The notes: generated from the letters alone by a model not told the origin. A stretch of DNA of 64,000 nt from Qipengyuania xiapuensis (GCF_019711395.1 NZ_JAIGNL010000002.1:1-64000), one strand, 5' to 3'; positions 44,300 through 54,085 are shown, counted from the stretch's first letter. Program-made: numbers and translations.

Positions 44300-44689
44300 A
44301 TGAAAACGCTCCTCGCCCCGCTCGCCCTCCTCTCGCTCAGTGCCTGCGCGATTATCCCCGACACGCCGCGAGTCGGGCAGGAAGCAGCCTCGCAGGGGAC
44401 GGCGATCGGCCTGGGCAAGGCGGTCTGGGCAGGCGATGTCATCCTGACCCCGCAGGCCGTGACGGAAGACAGCCGATGCCCTGTCGACGCGACCTGCGTC
44501 TGGGCGGGCGAGCTGACAGTGACGACACGCATAACCGCAACGCACTGGGCGCAGACCGCCCAGCTGACACTGGGCGAACCCTATGAAGTCATGGGGCGCA
44601 CGTTCGTGCTCGCCTCCGCCACGCCCGATAAGCGCAGCGAAGGGGCGATCGCTTCCGGAGATTATCGCTTCGTCTACGAGCGGCGCTAG
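44300..44689 (+). CDS. Hypothetical lipoprotein
   Basis: This 129-residue protein has a lipobox LSAC (Cys15). The mature part has two close cysteines in SRCPVDATCVWAGE, likely a disulfide, and beta-type sequence. Its closest resemblance in my memory is to short exported proteins of unknown role. It lies alone on the plus strand between thiE and the aldolase gene. Confidence 0.7.
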   Translation: MKTLLAPLALLSLSACAIIPDTPRVGQEAASQGTAIGLGKAVWAGDVILTPQAVTEDSRCPVDATCVWAGELTVTTRITATHWAQTAQLTLGEPYEVMGRTFVLASATPDKRSEGAIASGDYRFVYERR

Positions 44690-44707
44690 ACCGCTCGCAG
44701 TAAGGGA

Positions 44708-45595
44708 TCAGGTGACGCTGGCGGCGTGGATCTGGTCGATCGCGCCCGAGAGCGTGCCGTCGAATTCGCCATCGTCCTGCTGCTTGCGCAGGTCCTGCAG
44801 CAGGCCGCGGCTGAAGCTGGCGATCATGCCCGGGTTCTTGGCGAGCTCGCTGCATGCCTCGTCGGTCGAATAGCCGCCCGACAGCGCAACCACGCGCAGC
44901 ACCTTGGGGTGCTTGATGAGATCGGAGTAGAGACCCGCTTCCTTGGGGATCGAAAGCTTGAAGATGACCTGCTGGTCGTCGTGCAGAGTGTCGAGGCCCG
45001 CGATGAGCTCGTCGAGCAGGATCTTCTCGCCTTCCGCACGGTCGGCGGCGGTGATGTCGTACTCGGGCTCGAGAATCGGGACGAGACCGCTGGTGAGGAT
45101 ACGCACGCCGTCTGCAAACTGCTGGCGGACGTTCTCGCGGATGCCCTTGGGATTGGCCGACTTGATGACGCTGCGCATCTTGGTGCCGAAGACGCCGAGT
45201 TCCTTGGCGCGGGCGCACATGGCTTCGAGGCCCGGATTGGGCTTCATCAGCTGGACGCCGTCACGCTCTTCCTCGAGACCCTTGTCGACCTTGAGGAACG
45301 GCACGATGCCGCGTTCGGCGAGGCGTGCCGGCACGCTCTTGCCGCCGCTTTCGCCTTCCATGGTCTTCTCGAACAGGATCGCGCCGATGACCTTGCCGTT
45401 ACCGAAACAGGGTGCTTCGATGATGCGCTGACGCATTTCGTGGATCATGCCGAACATCTCGTCGTCGCCATTCCACTCATTGTCTTCCACGCCGTAACCA
45501 CGCAGCGCCTTGGGGGTGGAGCCACCCGACTGGTCGAGTGCGGCAATAAAGCCCTGTCCGTTGGCGATGCGATCGCGCATTTCTTCGAAGGTCAT
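44708..45595 (-). CDS. Class I fructose-bisphosphate aldolase
   Basis: This 295-residue Schiff-base aldolase of the short class I type interconverts fructose-1,6-bisphosphate with DHAP and glyceraldehyde-3-phosphate. Features are FIAALDQSGGSTPKAL near the N-terminus, FLKVDKGLE, and IFKLSIPKEAG with the likely Schiff-base lysine. It lies downstream of tkt-gap-pgk on the same strand, with a 113-nt gap from the preceding gene that may hold its own promoter. Confidence 0.92.
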   Translation of the reverse strand: MTFEEMRDRIANGQGFIAALDQSGGSTPKALRGYGVEDNEWNGDDEMFGMIHEMRQRIIEAPCFGNGKVIGAILFEKTMEGESGGKSVPARLAERGIVPFLKVDKGLEEERDGVQLMKPNPGLEAMCARAKELGVFGTKMRSVIKSANPKGIRENVRQQFADGVRILTSGLVPILEPEYDITAADRAEGEKILLDELIAGLDTLHDDQQVIFKLSIPKEAGLYSDLIKHPKVLRVVALSGGYSTDEACSELAKNPGMIASFSRGLLQDLRKQQDDGEFDGTLSGAIDQIHAASVT

Positions 45596-45708
45596 CTGAA
45601 AATCCTTATGGGGTGCATTCGTATGCGCGGCCCATACAAAAGCCCCTTCGCAGCCGCAACACCGCCAATGTAACTAATCCCGAAGCGATGTCGGCAATAC
45701 GGGAGCGA

Positions 45709-46350
45709 TCAGGCCGGTGATTTCAGCACGGCGACGAGGTTGATAGCGATCGAGATGCGCGTGCCGCTGCCGTGGAACGGCCGCACCGCGTGCTGCAGCC
45801 AGCTCGGGAACATCACGATCATGCCTGTCTTCGGTCGCAGCGAGACCTCGCTGTGCATCGGCTGGCCGTCGGGCAGCTTGAGCCGGAGATCGGGCGCGCC
45901 CATGCGGATCATCGGCATGCGCGGGTCCTGCAATTGCAGTTCGCCGCCAAGGTCGGGGTCCGGATCGCCCTCGTAGCCATCGTCGATATAGGCAACCGCC
46001 GACCAGAAGCTTCCGGGATGGAAATGGTACTGGTTGGCAGCACCCTTGCCGCTGACATTGGCCCACATCTCGGGGTGCCAGGTGAAGCGGCTGTCCCGCG
46101 GGCTCTTGTTGTCGATGGTCTGCTCGTCGGCTAGCGTCATCGCCTTGTGGGCAAGCGCCCGCGCGGGCTCACCGCCCCATTCGAGCATCTGCGTGTTCGA
46201 ATGCCAGCCGCCGATGTTGGAGATATCGACCCCCGCCGCATCGCGCGCCTTCTCTGCCTCGATCGCCTCGCGCAGGAGGCTCAGCCCCTCTGCGCTCTGC
46301 AGCATGTCGGCGACGAAGGGGGTGGAGAAGAGGTGGCGCGTGGTGGCCAT
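45709..46350 (-). CDS. TIGR02466-type putative 2OG-Fe(II) oxygenase
   Basis: This 213-residue protein has the double-stranded beta-helix pattern: YHFHPGSFWSAVAYID (His109 and His111), PSWLQHAVRPFHG (His187) and GTRISIAIN with Arg198, in the positions for iron and 2-oxoglutarate. The substrate is unknown. Its start is 4 nt after the pgk stop, so it is translated within the glycolytic operon. Confidence 0.82.
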   Translation of the reverse strand: MATTRHLFSTPFVADMLQSAEGLSLLREAIEAEKARDAAGVDISNIGGWHSNTQMLEWGGEPARALAHKAMTLADEQTIDNKSPRDSRFTWHPEMWANVSGKGAANQYHFHPGSFWSAVAYIDDGYEGDPDPDLGGELQLQDPRMPMIRMGAPDLRLKLPDGQPMHSEVSLRPKTGMIVMFPSWLQHAVRPFHGSGTRISIAINLVAVLKSPA

Positions 46351-46354
46351 CGGC

Positions 46355-47554
46355 TCAGGCCGTCAGCGCCGCCACGCCGGGAAGCGCCTTGCCTTCCATC
46401 CATTCGAGGAAAGCGCCGCCTGCGGTCGAAACGAAGGTGAAATCGTCCTTCACGCCTGCATGGGCGAGCGCGGCAACGGTGTCGCCGCCGCCTGCAACCG
46501 AGGTGAGCGAGCCGCCTTCGGTAAGCGCGGCCGCCGTCTTCGCGAGCGCGACAGTTGCCGTGTCGAAAGGTTCGGTCTCAAAAGCGCCCATCGGGCCGTT
46601 CCACACCAGCGTGCGGCAGGTCTTGAGCACGTCGCCCAGCGCCTCGACCGCCTGCGGGCCGACATCGAGGATCATCTCGTCCGAGGCGACCTCGTGAACG
46701 TTGCAAATGCGCATGCTCGGCGGGTTCGCGGCGAATTCCTTCGCCACCACGACGTCATACGGAAGGTGGACGGTGCAACCGGCGTGGTCGGCCTGGTCCA
46801 TGATACGGTTGGCGGTGTCGGTGAGGTCGTGTTCGCACAGCGACTTGCCGACATCGACCCCGCGCGCGGCGAGGAAGGTGTTGGCCATGCCGCCGCCGAT
46901 GATGAGGTGCTGGACCTTGCCGACGAGGTTTTCGAGCACGTCGAGCTTGGTCGAGACCTTCGCTCCGCCAACGACAGCCGCGACGGGCTGTTCGGGATTG
47001 CCGAGTGCCGCGTCGAGCGCCTTGAGTTCCGCCTCCATCGCGCGTCCCGCATAGGCGGGCAGGTGGTGCGCCAGCCCCTCGGTCGAAGCATGCGCGCGGT
47101 GCGCGGCGGAGAACGCGTCGTTAACGTAGAAATCGCCGTGCGCGGCCATTCCCTTCGCGAATTCGGGATCGTTCGCCTCTTCGCCCGGCCAGAAGCGGAC
47201 GTTGTCGAGCAGGCCGATATCACCATTCCTCAGGATGCCGATCGACTGTTCGACCACGGGGCCCATGACCTCGGGAATGAACATGATCTCCTTGCCGAGC
47301 ACTTCCTCGACATCGCCCTGCACGAAGCTGGTCGACATGGTCGAATAGCGCTTGCCCTTGGGGCGGCCGAAATGGGCGAGCAGCAGGACCTTGGCGCCCT
47401 TGTCCGCAAGTTCGAGCACGGTGGGTTTCACCGCCTCGACACGGGTGACGTCGGTGGCCGAACCGTCCTTCATCGGAAGGTTCAGATCGACGCGCACCAG
47501 CGCGACCTTGCCGGTCACATCGCCAAGGTCGTCCAGGGTCCTGAAACTGCTCAT
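46355..47554 (-). CDS. pgk: Phosphoglycerate kinase
   Basis: This 399-residue enzyme converts 1,3-bisphosphoglycerate and ADP to 3-phosphoglycerate and ATP. The N-terminal [16 protein letters not shown] and the C-terminal nucleotide region [10 protein letters not shown] are diagnostic. ATG 47554 has AAAGGAC upstream. It follows gap by 11 nt. Confidence 0.96.
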   Translation of the reverse strand: MSSFRTLDDLGDVTGKVALVRVDLNLPMKDGSATDVTRVEAVKPTVLELADKGAKVLLLAHFGRPKGKRYSTMSTSFVQGDVEEVLGKEIMFIPEVMGPVVEQSIGILRNGDIGLLDNVRFWPGEEANDPEFAKGMAAHGDFYVNDAFSAAHRAHASTEGLAHHLPAYAGRAMEAELKALDAALGNPEQPVAAVVGGAKVSTKLDVLENLVGKVQHLIIGGGMANTFLAARGVDVGKSLCEHDLTDTANRIMDQADHAGCTVHLPYDVVVAKEFAANPPSMRICNVHEVASDEMILDVGPQAVEALGDVLKTCRTLVWNGPMGAFETEPFDTATVALAKTAAALTEGGSLTSVAGGGDTVAALAHAGVKDDFTFVSTAGGAFLEWMEGKALPGVAALTA

Positions 47555-47565
47555 CGTGTCGTCCT

Positions 47566-48573
47566 TTAGAGGAACTTCGCCATCACGCCGGCGGTGTCGA
47601 TCATGCGGTTCGAGAAGCCCCACTCGTTGTCGTACCAGCTGACGACGCGGCAGAGCTTGCCTTCCATCACGCTGGTTTCGAGGCTGTCGATGGTCGAGCT
47701 GGCCGGATAGTGGTTGAAGTCACTGCTGACGAGCGGCTGGTCGGTGTAGTCGAGCACGCCCTTCATCTTGCCTTCTGCCGCTGCCTTGAGTGCAGCGTTC
47801 AGTTCCTCGGCGCTGGTGTCGCGGCCGGGGGTGAAAACGAGGTCGACGAGGCTGACGTTCGGGGTCGGCACGCGGACCGAGCTGCCGTCGAGCTTGCCGG
47901 CGAGTTCGGGCAGGACGAGGCCGACCGCACGGGCTGCGCCGGTGGTGGTCGGGATCATGTTCTGCGCGCCGCCGCGGGCACGGCGCATGTCGCCATGCAT
48001 CTGGTCGAGCATGCGCTGGTCGTTGGTGTAGCTGTGAATCGTGGTCATGAAGCCACGCTCGATGCCCACCGTGTCGTGCAGCACCTTCGCCATCGGCGAG
48101 AGGCAGTTGGTGGTGCAGCTGGCGTTCGAGACGATCACGTCGTCTGCAGTCAGCGTCTCGTGGTTCACGCCATAGACGATGGTGGCCGAGACGTTCTTGG
48201 CCGGAGCCGAGATCAGCACGCGCTTTGCGCCAGCCTTGAGGTGCGGTTCGGCAGCTTCATGGCTCTGGAAGAAGCCGGTGCATTCGAGAACGATGTCGAT
48301 GCCCTGGTCGGCATGTGGCAGGTTGCCCGGGTCACGCTCGCTGGTCACCGCGATCGACTTGCCGTTCACGATGATCGCGTTGTCGCCGACTTCGACGGTG
48401 CCGGGGAAACGGCCATGCGTGCTGTCGTACTGGAACAGCAGCGCGTTCGACTTGGTGTCCGCGAGATCGTTGATCGAGACGAGGTCGAGATCGTGGTCGT
48501 CACGCTCCAGGATCGCACGCGCCACGAGGCGTCCGATGCGTCCGAAACCGTTGATTGCAACCTTGGTAGCCAT
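47566..48573 (-). CDS. gap: Glyceraldehyde-3-phosphate dehydrogenase
   Basis: This 335-residue NAD-dependent enzyme has the Rossmann motif [13 protein letters not shown], the catalytic [12 protein letters not shown] with Cys153, and [14 protein letters not shown] near the C-terminus. It sits between tkt and pgk with short gaps (27 and 11 nt), forming a central-carbon operon used in both glycolysis and gluconeogenesis. Confidence 0.97.
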   Translation of the reverse strand: MATKVAINGFGRIGRLVARAILERDDHDLDLVSINDLADTKSNALLFQYDSTHGRFPGTVEVGDNAIIVNGKSIAVTSERDPGNLPHADQGIDIVLECTGFFQSHEAAEPHLKAGAKRVLISAPAKNVSATIVYGVNHETLTADDVIVSNASCTTNCLSPMAKVLHDTVGIERGFMTTIHSYTNDQRMLDQMHGDMRRARGGAQNMIPTTTGAARAVGLVLPELAGKLDGSSVRVPTPNVSLVDLVFTPGRDTSAEELNAALKAAAEGKMKGVLDYTDQPLVSSDFNHYPASSTIDSLETSVMEGKLCRVVSWYDNEWGFSNRMIDTAGVMAKFL

Positions 48574-48600
48574 GCGAGAAGCTCCTGCTTAAGTCCTGAA

Positions 48601-50580
48601 TTACTTGGGCAATTTGTTCATGATTTGCGGAACGATAGAGTCCGCCGTGAAACCGAATTTCTTGAAGAGATCGCCTGCCGGCGCCGATGCGCCGAAGCTG
48701 TCGATCCCGATGTTGAGGCCGCCCTCTCCGGTGTAGCGTTCCCAGCCGAAGGTGGTGCCCGCCTCGATGCTGACACGCAGCGTATCGGCGGGGATCATGT
48801 CGGCGCGGTAGGCGTCGTCCTGCGCGTCGAACAGCTGGGTGCAGACCATCGAGACGACAGCGGCGCCCACGCCCTGCTTTTCCAGCTCCTCGGCACAGGC
48901 GAGAGCGAGGTGCACTTCGCTACCCGAAGCGATCAGCGTGACCTTGCGCGCATTGCCGGCCTTCTTGAGGCGATAAGCGCCCTTAGAGCACATGTCGGTC
49001 TCTTCGGGATGGTTGCGCACCTGCGGCAGGCCCTGGCGGGTCAGCGCGAGGACGGTCGGACGGTCCTTTTCGCGCAATGCGATTTCCCAGCACTCGGCGG
49101 TCTCGACCGCGTCTGCGGGACGCATGACGAGGAGGTTCGGGATCATGCGCAGGCTCTGCACATGCTCGACCGGCTGGTGGGTCGGGCCGTCTTCGCCAAG
49201 ACCGATGCTGTCATGCGTCATGACATAGATCGCACGGACCTGCTGGAGGGCCGAAAGGCGGATTGCTGCGCGGCAATAGTCAGTAAACACGAGGAAGGTG
49301 CCGCCGTAGGGGATGACGCCCCCGTGCAGCGCCATGCCATTCATCGCCGCAGCCATGCCGAATTCGCGGATGCCGTAGTAGATGTAGCGGCCCGAATAAT
49401 CGTCCGCCGTGAACGGCCCGATGCCGCCTGCCTTGGTGTTGTTCGAACCGGTGAGGTCGGCACTGCCGCCCATCGTGTCGGGCAGCATGGCGTTGATCTG
49501 CTCCAGCGCCATTTCGCTGGCCTTGCGGGTAGCGACCTTGACCGGCTCCTTCATCAGCGACTGGATGTAATTGTCGAGGCTGAACTTCTCGGGCAGGTCG
49601 CCCGACATCCGGCGCTCGAAGTCGGCGCGCTGGGCATGGCCCGAAAGGCGGTCATTCCATTCGCCATGCGCCTTCGCGCCGGCGTCAGCGGTGCCGCGCC
49701 AGTCCGACAGGACCTGTTCGGGAATTTCGAAGGGCTTGTAGTCCCAGCCGAGCACGTCGCGCGCGGCCGAGATTTCCTCGTCACCCAGCGGCGCGCCGTG
49801 GGTGGCGCTGGTGCCCTGCTTGTTGGGCGCCCCCTTGCCGATGACTGTGCGGCAGGCGACCAGCGACGGGCGCTCGTCTGCCTGCGCTTCATCGAGCGCG
49901 CGGCGGATATCGTCGAAGTCATGGCCGTCGCAGCTGACGACATGCCAGCCGGTCGCCGCGTAGCGCGCCTTGATGTCTTCGCTGGTCGACAGGTCGGTGC
50001 CGCCGTCGATGGTGATCTGGTTATCGTCCCACAGCACGTTCATGCGGCCGAGCTTCAGGTGACCTGCAAGGCCGATCGCCTCGTGGTTGATACCTTCCAT
50101 CAGGCAGCCGTCGCCGGCAATGACCCAGGTCTTGTGGTCGACGATATCGTCGCCGAAGTCCGCGTTCAGCTTGCGCTCGGCGATGGCCATGCCGACCGCC
50201 ATGGCGAGACCCTGACCCAGCGGGCCGGTGGTCGATTCCACGCCTTCGAGGAGGAAGTTCTCCGGGTGTCCGGCGCACGGGCTACCGAGCTGGCGGAAGT
50301 TGCGGATGTCATCCATCGTCGGGCGCGCGTATCCCGACAGGTGCAGCAGCGAATAGATCAGCATCGAGCCGTGGCCTGCCGACAGCACGAAGCGGTCGCG
50401 GTCGGCCCAGTCGGGCGCTGACGGATCGTGCTTGAGGTATTCGCTCCACAGGACGGTCGCTACATCTGCCATGCCCATCGGCATGCCGGGATGCCCCGAA
50501 TTCGCCTCCTGCACCGCATCCATCGAAAGCGCCCTGATGGCATTGGCCATCTGGACCATGCGAGCGGTGTCGAGACTCAT
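48601..50580 (-). CDS. tkt: Transketolase
   Basis: This 659-residue thiamine-diphosphate enzyme of the pentose phosphate pathway has AIRALSMDAVQEANSGHPGMPMG at the N-terminus, GDGCLMEGINHEAIGLAGHL (the ThDP motif), and the pyrimidine-domain EDGPTHQPVEH. ATG 50580 has GGAGAAG upstream and gives the standard length. It is the first gene of tkt-gap-pgk and is divergent from the zapA group. Confidence 0.96.
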   Translation of the reverse strand: MSLDTARMVQMANAIRALSMDAVQEANSGHPGMPMGMADVATVLWSEYLKHDPSAPDWADRDRFVLSAGHGSMLIYSLLHLSGYARPTMDDIRNFRQLGSPCAGHPENFLLEGVESTTGPLGQGLAMAVGMAIAERKLNADFGDDIVDHKTWVIAGDGCLMEGINHEAIGLAGHLKLGRMNVLWDDNQITIDGGTDLSTSEDIKARYAATGWHVVSCDGHDFDDIRRALDEAQADERPSLVACRTVIGKGAPNKQGTSATHGAPLGDEEISAARDVLGWDYKPFEIPEQVLSDWRGTADAGAKAHGEWNDRLSGHAQRADFERRMSGDLPEKFSLDNYIQSLMKEPVKVATRKASEMALEQINAMLPDTMGGSADLTGSNNTKAGGIGPFTADDYSGRYIYYGIREFGMAAAMNGMALHGGVIPYGGTFLVFTDYCRAAIRLSALQQVRAIYVMTHDSIGLGEDGPTHQPVEHVQSLRMIPNLLVMRPADAVETAECWEIALREKDRPTVLALTRQGLPQVRNHPEETDMCSKGAYRLKKAGNARKVTLIASGSEVHLALACAEELEKQGVGAAVVSMVCTQLFDAQDDAYRADMIPADTLRVSIEAGTTFGWERYTGEGGLNIGIDSFGASAPAGDLFKKFGFTADSIVPQIMNKLPK

Positions 50581-50759
50581 GGGGATTCTTCTCCGAAATA
50601 TGTGGCGATTCGACGCGGGGAGACCCTTCGCGGATGGGCTAGGCAAGGTCAAGCCGAGCGCGGCGGCGATCCGCGCCTCGCTATCCTTGGCGCGATTTAT
50701 CAACAGGCGCGCCCAAGCCTTTGCCCGCACGCGCCAATCTTGATATTTGCTCAGCTGTC

Positions 50760-50954
50760 ATGAGCGAAACACGTATCCACGGCGCATTGGAGAGGATCGA
50801 AAAGGCCCTCTCCCGCATCGAGACGCAGGCCACTTTGCCGCGCGGCGGCGCAGGTGCCGATGGTGAACTCGCGGCCCGTCACGAAGCGCTCAAATCTCGC
50901 GTGGCGGCCAATCTCGGCGAACTCGACAAGCTGATCGGGAGGCTCGAGCAGTGA
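50760..50954 (+). CDS. Small coiled-coil protein preceding zapA
   Basis: This 64-residue protein is predicted mostly alpha-helical (ALERIEKALSRIETQ and ALKSRVAANLGELDKLIGRLEQ), interrupted by a Gly-rich linker. It overlaps zapA by 4 nt as GTGA, so the two are translationally coupled. A role in cell division beside ZapA is inferred from position only. No good ribosome-binding sequence is visible. Confidence 0.72.
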   Translation: MSETRIHGALERIEKALSRIETQATLPRGGAGADGELAARHEALKSRVAANLGELDKLIGRLEQ

Positions 50955-51277
50955 GCGACGTCAAACTCCAGGTCGGTGGGCGCGTCTACACGGTCTCGAC
51001 TGCCGACGGGCAGGAAGAAAAGGTGCGCGGCCTTGCGCGCATGGTCGATGACAAGCTCACCGGCATGGGGGCCAATGTCACCGGCAACGAGGCGAAGAAC
51101 CTCTTGTTCGCCGCCATCCTGCTCGCCGACGAGCTCAATGACGTAAAAGCCACTGCCGCCTCGCATCCGCCCGACCCCGGTCTGGACACCGATGCCATGG
51201 CCGCACGGCTCGAGCGCGTGGCAAATGCACTGGAAGGTGCTGCATCGGCCCTTGAGAGCGGCGCCGAGGCATCCTAG
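50951..51277 (+). CDS. zapA: Cell division protein ZapA
   Basis: This 108-residue protein promotes FtsZ bundling at the division site. The N-terminal domain has the family pattern LQVGGRVYTVSTADGQEEKVRGLARMVDDKL, followed by a helical dimer/tetramer segment with AKNLLFAAILLADEL. GTG 50951 overlaps the upstream stop. Its place just before 6S RNA and the 5-FTHF cyclo-ligase matches a widely conserved order. Confidence 0.9.
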   Translation: MSDVKLQVGGRVYTVSTADGQEEKVRGLARMVDDKLTGMGANVTGNEAKNLLFAAILLADELNDVKATAASHPPDPGLDTDAMAARLERVANALEGAASALESGAEAS

Positions 51278-51299
51278 ATAGGCGCTCGGCGGGGCTGCC

Positions 51300-51460
51300 C
51301 GGCACGAGCCGCACGAATATCCCTGAGGCTATAAGCAATCCATGGGAGCTGTCCCTGCCTGGGCTTGCGGGTTTGTCCTGGAGGCTCGGGTATACGGCGC
51401 CCACCTGACGTTACTTGGCGTCAGAGGATTTCAATGGCACCGACCCATGGTGGTCCCGCT
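51300..51460 (+). ncRNA. ssrS: 6S RNA candidate
   Basis: The 261-nt gap between zapA and the 5-FTHF cyclo-ligase gene is the standard site of 6S RNA, which binds RNA polymerase in stationary phase. I see pairing of ATCCCT (about 51319) with AG(A)GGAT (about 51425), a hairpin CTGACG/CGTCAG near 51400-51423, and an inverted CCATGGG/CCCATGG further out. The ends given are approximate, and the fold was judged by eye. Confidence 0.62.
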
Positions 51461-51538
51461 ACTTACTTTTCGCGCCACCGCATTGCTGCTTGAGCGCGGT
51501 GGCCGGGCATCGGCAATTGCTGCGGGAGCAGGCAAGGC

Positions 51539-52108
51539 GTGACCAAGGACCAACTCCGTAAAATTCTCCGGAGCATGCGTCGCGACCATGTCGCGGAATT
51601 GCCCGACAGCATGCGCGGACTGGTCTTCCACCGTCCTCCGGCGCCCCTCCTCGACCTCGTGCCGGAAGGCGCAACCATCGGCCTCTATCGTGCCGATCCC
51701 TTCGAGGCACCGGCAGCATCCTATGCGAAATTCTTCCTCGAACGCGGGCACGAGATCGCTCTCCCGCGCTTCGCAACGCGCAATTCGCCGATGGAATTCG
51801 CCGCACATTCCGACCCCTTCGACGAAGAGGACCTCGAGGTAGGCCCTTTCGGGCTTCTACAGCCGTCCGCCGAAGCGCCTGTTCACGAGCCCAATGTGCT
51901 GTTCGTCCCGCTGGTGGGCTTTACCGATAGTGGCGACCGGCTCGGACAGGGCGGAGGGCATTACGACCGCTGGCTGGAAGGGCGCGACAACGTAACCGCG
52001 ATCGGGCTTGCCTGGGATTGCCAGCTGGCCGAAGATCTGCCTGTCGAACCGCATGATCGCAGCCTCTCGGCGGTGGTCACCCCTACCCGCCTCTACGGAC
52101 CGTTTTGA
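51539..52108 (+). CDS. 5-Formyltetrahydrofolate cyclo-ligase
   Basis: This 189-residue enzyme converts 5-formyl-THF to 5,10-methenyl-THF with ATP. The C-terminal signature RLGQGGGHYDRWL is clear, with basic residues LRKILRSMRR at the N-terminus. GTG 51539 is preceded by GGGAG. It overlaps the DUF2842 start by one base (TGATG). Linkage with 6S RNA is typical. Confidence 0.93.
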   Translation: MTKDQLRKILRSMRRDHVAELPDSMRGLVFHRPPAPLLDLVPEGATIGLYRADPFEAPAASYAKFFLERGHEIALPRFATRNSPMEFAAHSDPFDEEDLEVGPFGLLQPSAEAPVHEPNVLFVPLVGFTDSGDRLGQGGGHYDRWLEGRDNVTAIGLAWDCQLAEDLPVEPHDRSLSAVVTPTRLYGPF

Positions 52109-52323
52109 TGAGAGAAGAACCGACCTGGCGCATTCCCGTAGGCCTTCTCGGCCTGCTTGTCGGCCTGCTGGTCTATGGCATCGTCATCGCGCGCTACCTG
52201 CCCGGATTGATCGGCGACTGGCCGACCCTCGCGCAGACGGTGGTCTACGTGTTCCTCGGCCTTGTCTGGCTCCTGCCGCTGGGCCGCTTCCTGAAATGGA
52301 TGGAAACCGGCAACTGGCGCTGA
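52108..52323 (+). CDS. DUF2842 small membrane protein
   Basis: This 71-residue protein has two membrane helices (about 9-29 and 43-58) and a short C-terminal tail GRFLKWMETGNW. It matches the small alphaproteobacterial DUF2842 family. The function is unknown. It is coupled to the 5-FTHF cyclo-ligase gene through TGATG. Confidence 0.82.
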   Translation: MREEPTWRIPVGLLGLLVGLLVYGIVIARYLPGLIGDWPTLAQTVVYVFLGLVWLLPLGRFLKWMETGNWR

Positions 52324-52373
52324 TTGCCAAGCCGCAAACCCTGCACTAGCCTCCCTTCCCCAAGGGAGAGGAT

Positions 52374-53807
52374 ATGGCGACCACAGCCGCAGTGGCCGAC
52401 AAACCGTCGGTCGGTCTCAAGCTTGCGCACGGTTTCGGTGCAGCCGCTTTCGGGATCAAGAACAACGGGTTCGATTACTTCCTGTTGCTGTTCTACGGGA
52501 CGGTGATCGGGCTCGAACCGGGTCTCGTCGGCCTCGCCATCATGATCGCGCTGGTCTTCGACGCCGTCTCCGATCCGCTGGTCGGCTACTGGTCAGACAA
52601 TTTCCGCAGCAAGTGGGGGCGCCGCCACCCCTTCATGTATGCAGCCGCCCTGCCCGTCGCGCTCAGCTATTTCCTGCTGTGGAACCCGCCCGAACTCTCG
52701 CAATTCGGTCTCTTCCTGTACCTCACGGGGCTGGCGGTGCTGATCCGCACCTTCATTACCTTCTACGAAACACCCAGCTCGGCGCTGATCCCCGAGCTGT
52801 CGAAGGATTACGAAGAGCGCACGAGCATCCAGGCCTATCGCCTTTTCTTCGGCTGGTCGGGCGGCAACATGATGAGCATCGTCATGTTCGGCGTGCTGCT
52901 GACCGGTCCGCTCGGCATGATGGACCGCGATGCCTATGCGACCTACGGCATTGTCGCATCGCTGCTGATCCTCGCGGCGATCCTCGTCTCCGCAATGGGA
53001 ACGCACCACCGCATTCCCTATCTGCACCGGCCAGTCGAGACGGGTGAGCGTTTCACGATCAAGCGCATCTTCCGCGAGATGTTCGAGACATTGAGCGAGA
53101 AGAGCTTCCTCGCGCTGTTCTTCGCCACGGTCCTGTTTTCGGTGGCGACAGGCCTGTCGGCTGCCCTCGCGTTCCTGATGCTCAACTACTTCTGGGGTTT
53201 CAGCGAATTCCAGATCTTCATCTGGACATGCACCGTCTTCTTCTCGGCTCTGATGGGTTTCCTGATCGCGCCCTGGGCCACCAAGCGCCTCGGCAAGAAG
53301 CGCGCGACGATCGTACTCGGCCTGCTGGCCTTCACCATCCAGCCCGCGCCGGTGCTCCTGCGGCTGGCCGGGCTGATGCCCGAGAACGGAGACCCTCTGC
53401 TTTTCCCCCTGGTGCTCGGCATCAACGTGGTCGACCTTGCGCTGATCATCGCGGTGCAGGCGGTCGCCTATTCGATGATTGCCGATCTCGTGGAATCGAA
53501 CCAGCTGCGCACCGGGCGGCGAAGCGAAGGCGTCTACTATGCCGCCATGACCTTCACGCGAAAGGTGACGCAGGGTCTCGGGGTCGCAGCGGCAGGCATC
53601 ATCCTGTCCGCTATCGCCTTCCCGCAAGGGGCCGCCCCAGAAAGCGTGTCCACCGAGACACTATGGAACCTCGGTGCCTTCTATGCACCCTCACTGCTCG
53701 CCATGTGGCTGACTGCGCTGTTCTGCGTGTCGCGTTACCGGATCGACAAGGCGGGGCACGAGGAGAACCTGCGCAAGCTCGCTGAAAGCGACGGCCAGCA
53801 GGCATGA
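52374..53807 (+). CDS. MFS transporter, GPH (glycoside-pentoside-hexuronide) type
   Basis: This 477-residue protein has about 12 membrane helices. The N-terminal KNNGFDYFLLLFYGTVIGLEP and the loop VSDPLVGYWSDNFRSKWGRRHP follow the MelB/GPH pattern, with the conserved Asp in the second helix region. It should be a cation-coupled sugar or glycoside symporter. The substrate is unknown. GGGAGAGG lies before the ATG and a terminator follows directly. Confidence 0.87.
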   Translation: MATTAAVADKPSVGLKLAHGFGAAAFGIKNNGFDYFLLLFYGTVIGLEPGLVGLAIMIALVFDAVSDPLVGYWSDNFRSKWGRRHPFMYAAALPVALSYFLLWNPPELSQFGLFLYLTGLAVLIRTFITFYETPSSALIPELSKDYEERTSIQAYRLFFGWSGGNMMSIVMFGVLLTGPLGMMDRDAYATYGIVASLLILAAILVSAMGTHHRIPYLHRPVETGERFTIKRIFREMFETLSEKSFLALFFATVLFSVATGLSAALAFLMLNYFWGFSEFQIFIWTCTVFFSALMGFLIAPWATKRLGKKRATIVLGLLAFTIQPAPVLLRLAGLMPENGDPLLFPLVLGINVVDLALIIAVQAVAYSMIADLVESNQLRTGRRSEGVYYAAMTFTRKVTQGLGVAAAGIILSAIAFPQGAAPESVSTETLWNLGAFYAPSLLAMWLTALFCVSRYRIDKAGHEENLRKLAESDGQQA

Positions 53808-53808
53808 A

Positions 53809-53833
53809 AAAAGCCGCCCGAAAGGCGGCTTTT
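53809..53833 (+). terminator. Terminator after the GPH transporter gene
   Basis: The stem AAAAGCCGCC / GGCGGCTTTT with a 5-nt loop (CGAAA) and T-run is a strong intrinsic terminator, starting 2 nt after the stop codon. Its A/T flanks mean it may also work from the minus strand. Confidence 0.9.
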
Positions 53834-53851
53834 CGAAGAATAATCCCAAGG

Positions 53852-53928
53852 TGGCGCGAGTGACGGGACTCGAACCCGCGACCCTCGGCGTGACAGGCCG
53901 ATACTCTAACCAACTGAGCTACACCCGC
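53852..53928 (-). tRNA. tRNA-Asp (anticodon GTC)
   Basis: On the minus strand the acceptor stem GCGGGTG pairs with CACTCGC. The anticodon stem TCGGC/GCCGA encloses CTGTCAC with anticodon GTC. The T-loop TTCGAGT and an encoded CCA are present. The length is 77 nt. Confidence 0.95.
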
Positions 53929-54036
53929 GCATTGCGCTGTAGCGCCCCCTTGGGAGCCGCGCATCTAGTGGAGGCTCCGATTCCTGTCAACGCAAATTGA
54001 GCCGCTTTTTTCGCACTTTTTTGCAAGCCCCGCGAA

Positions 54037-54085
54037 GAGGGTGATTTTTACCGAAAAGTAACCCTGTGCGCGCATCCTCACCCTC
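54037..54085. repeat. Spaced inverted repeat before the 39-residue peptide gene
   Basis: GAGGGTGA (54037-54044) and TCACCCTC (54078-54085) are exact inverse complements 33 bp apart, ending 30 bp before the ATG of the small gene. They could be two operator half-sites or close an mRNA leader hairpin. Nothing else in the 187-nt region between tRNA-Asp and the peptide gene stands out except T-runs. Confidence 0.35.
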
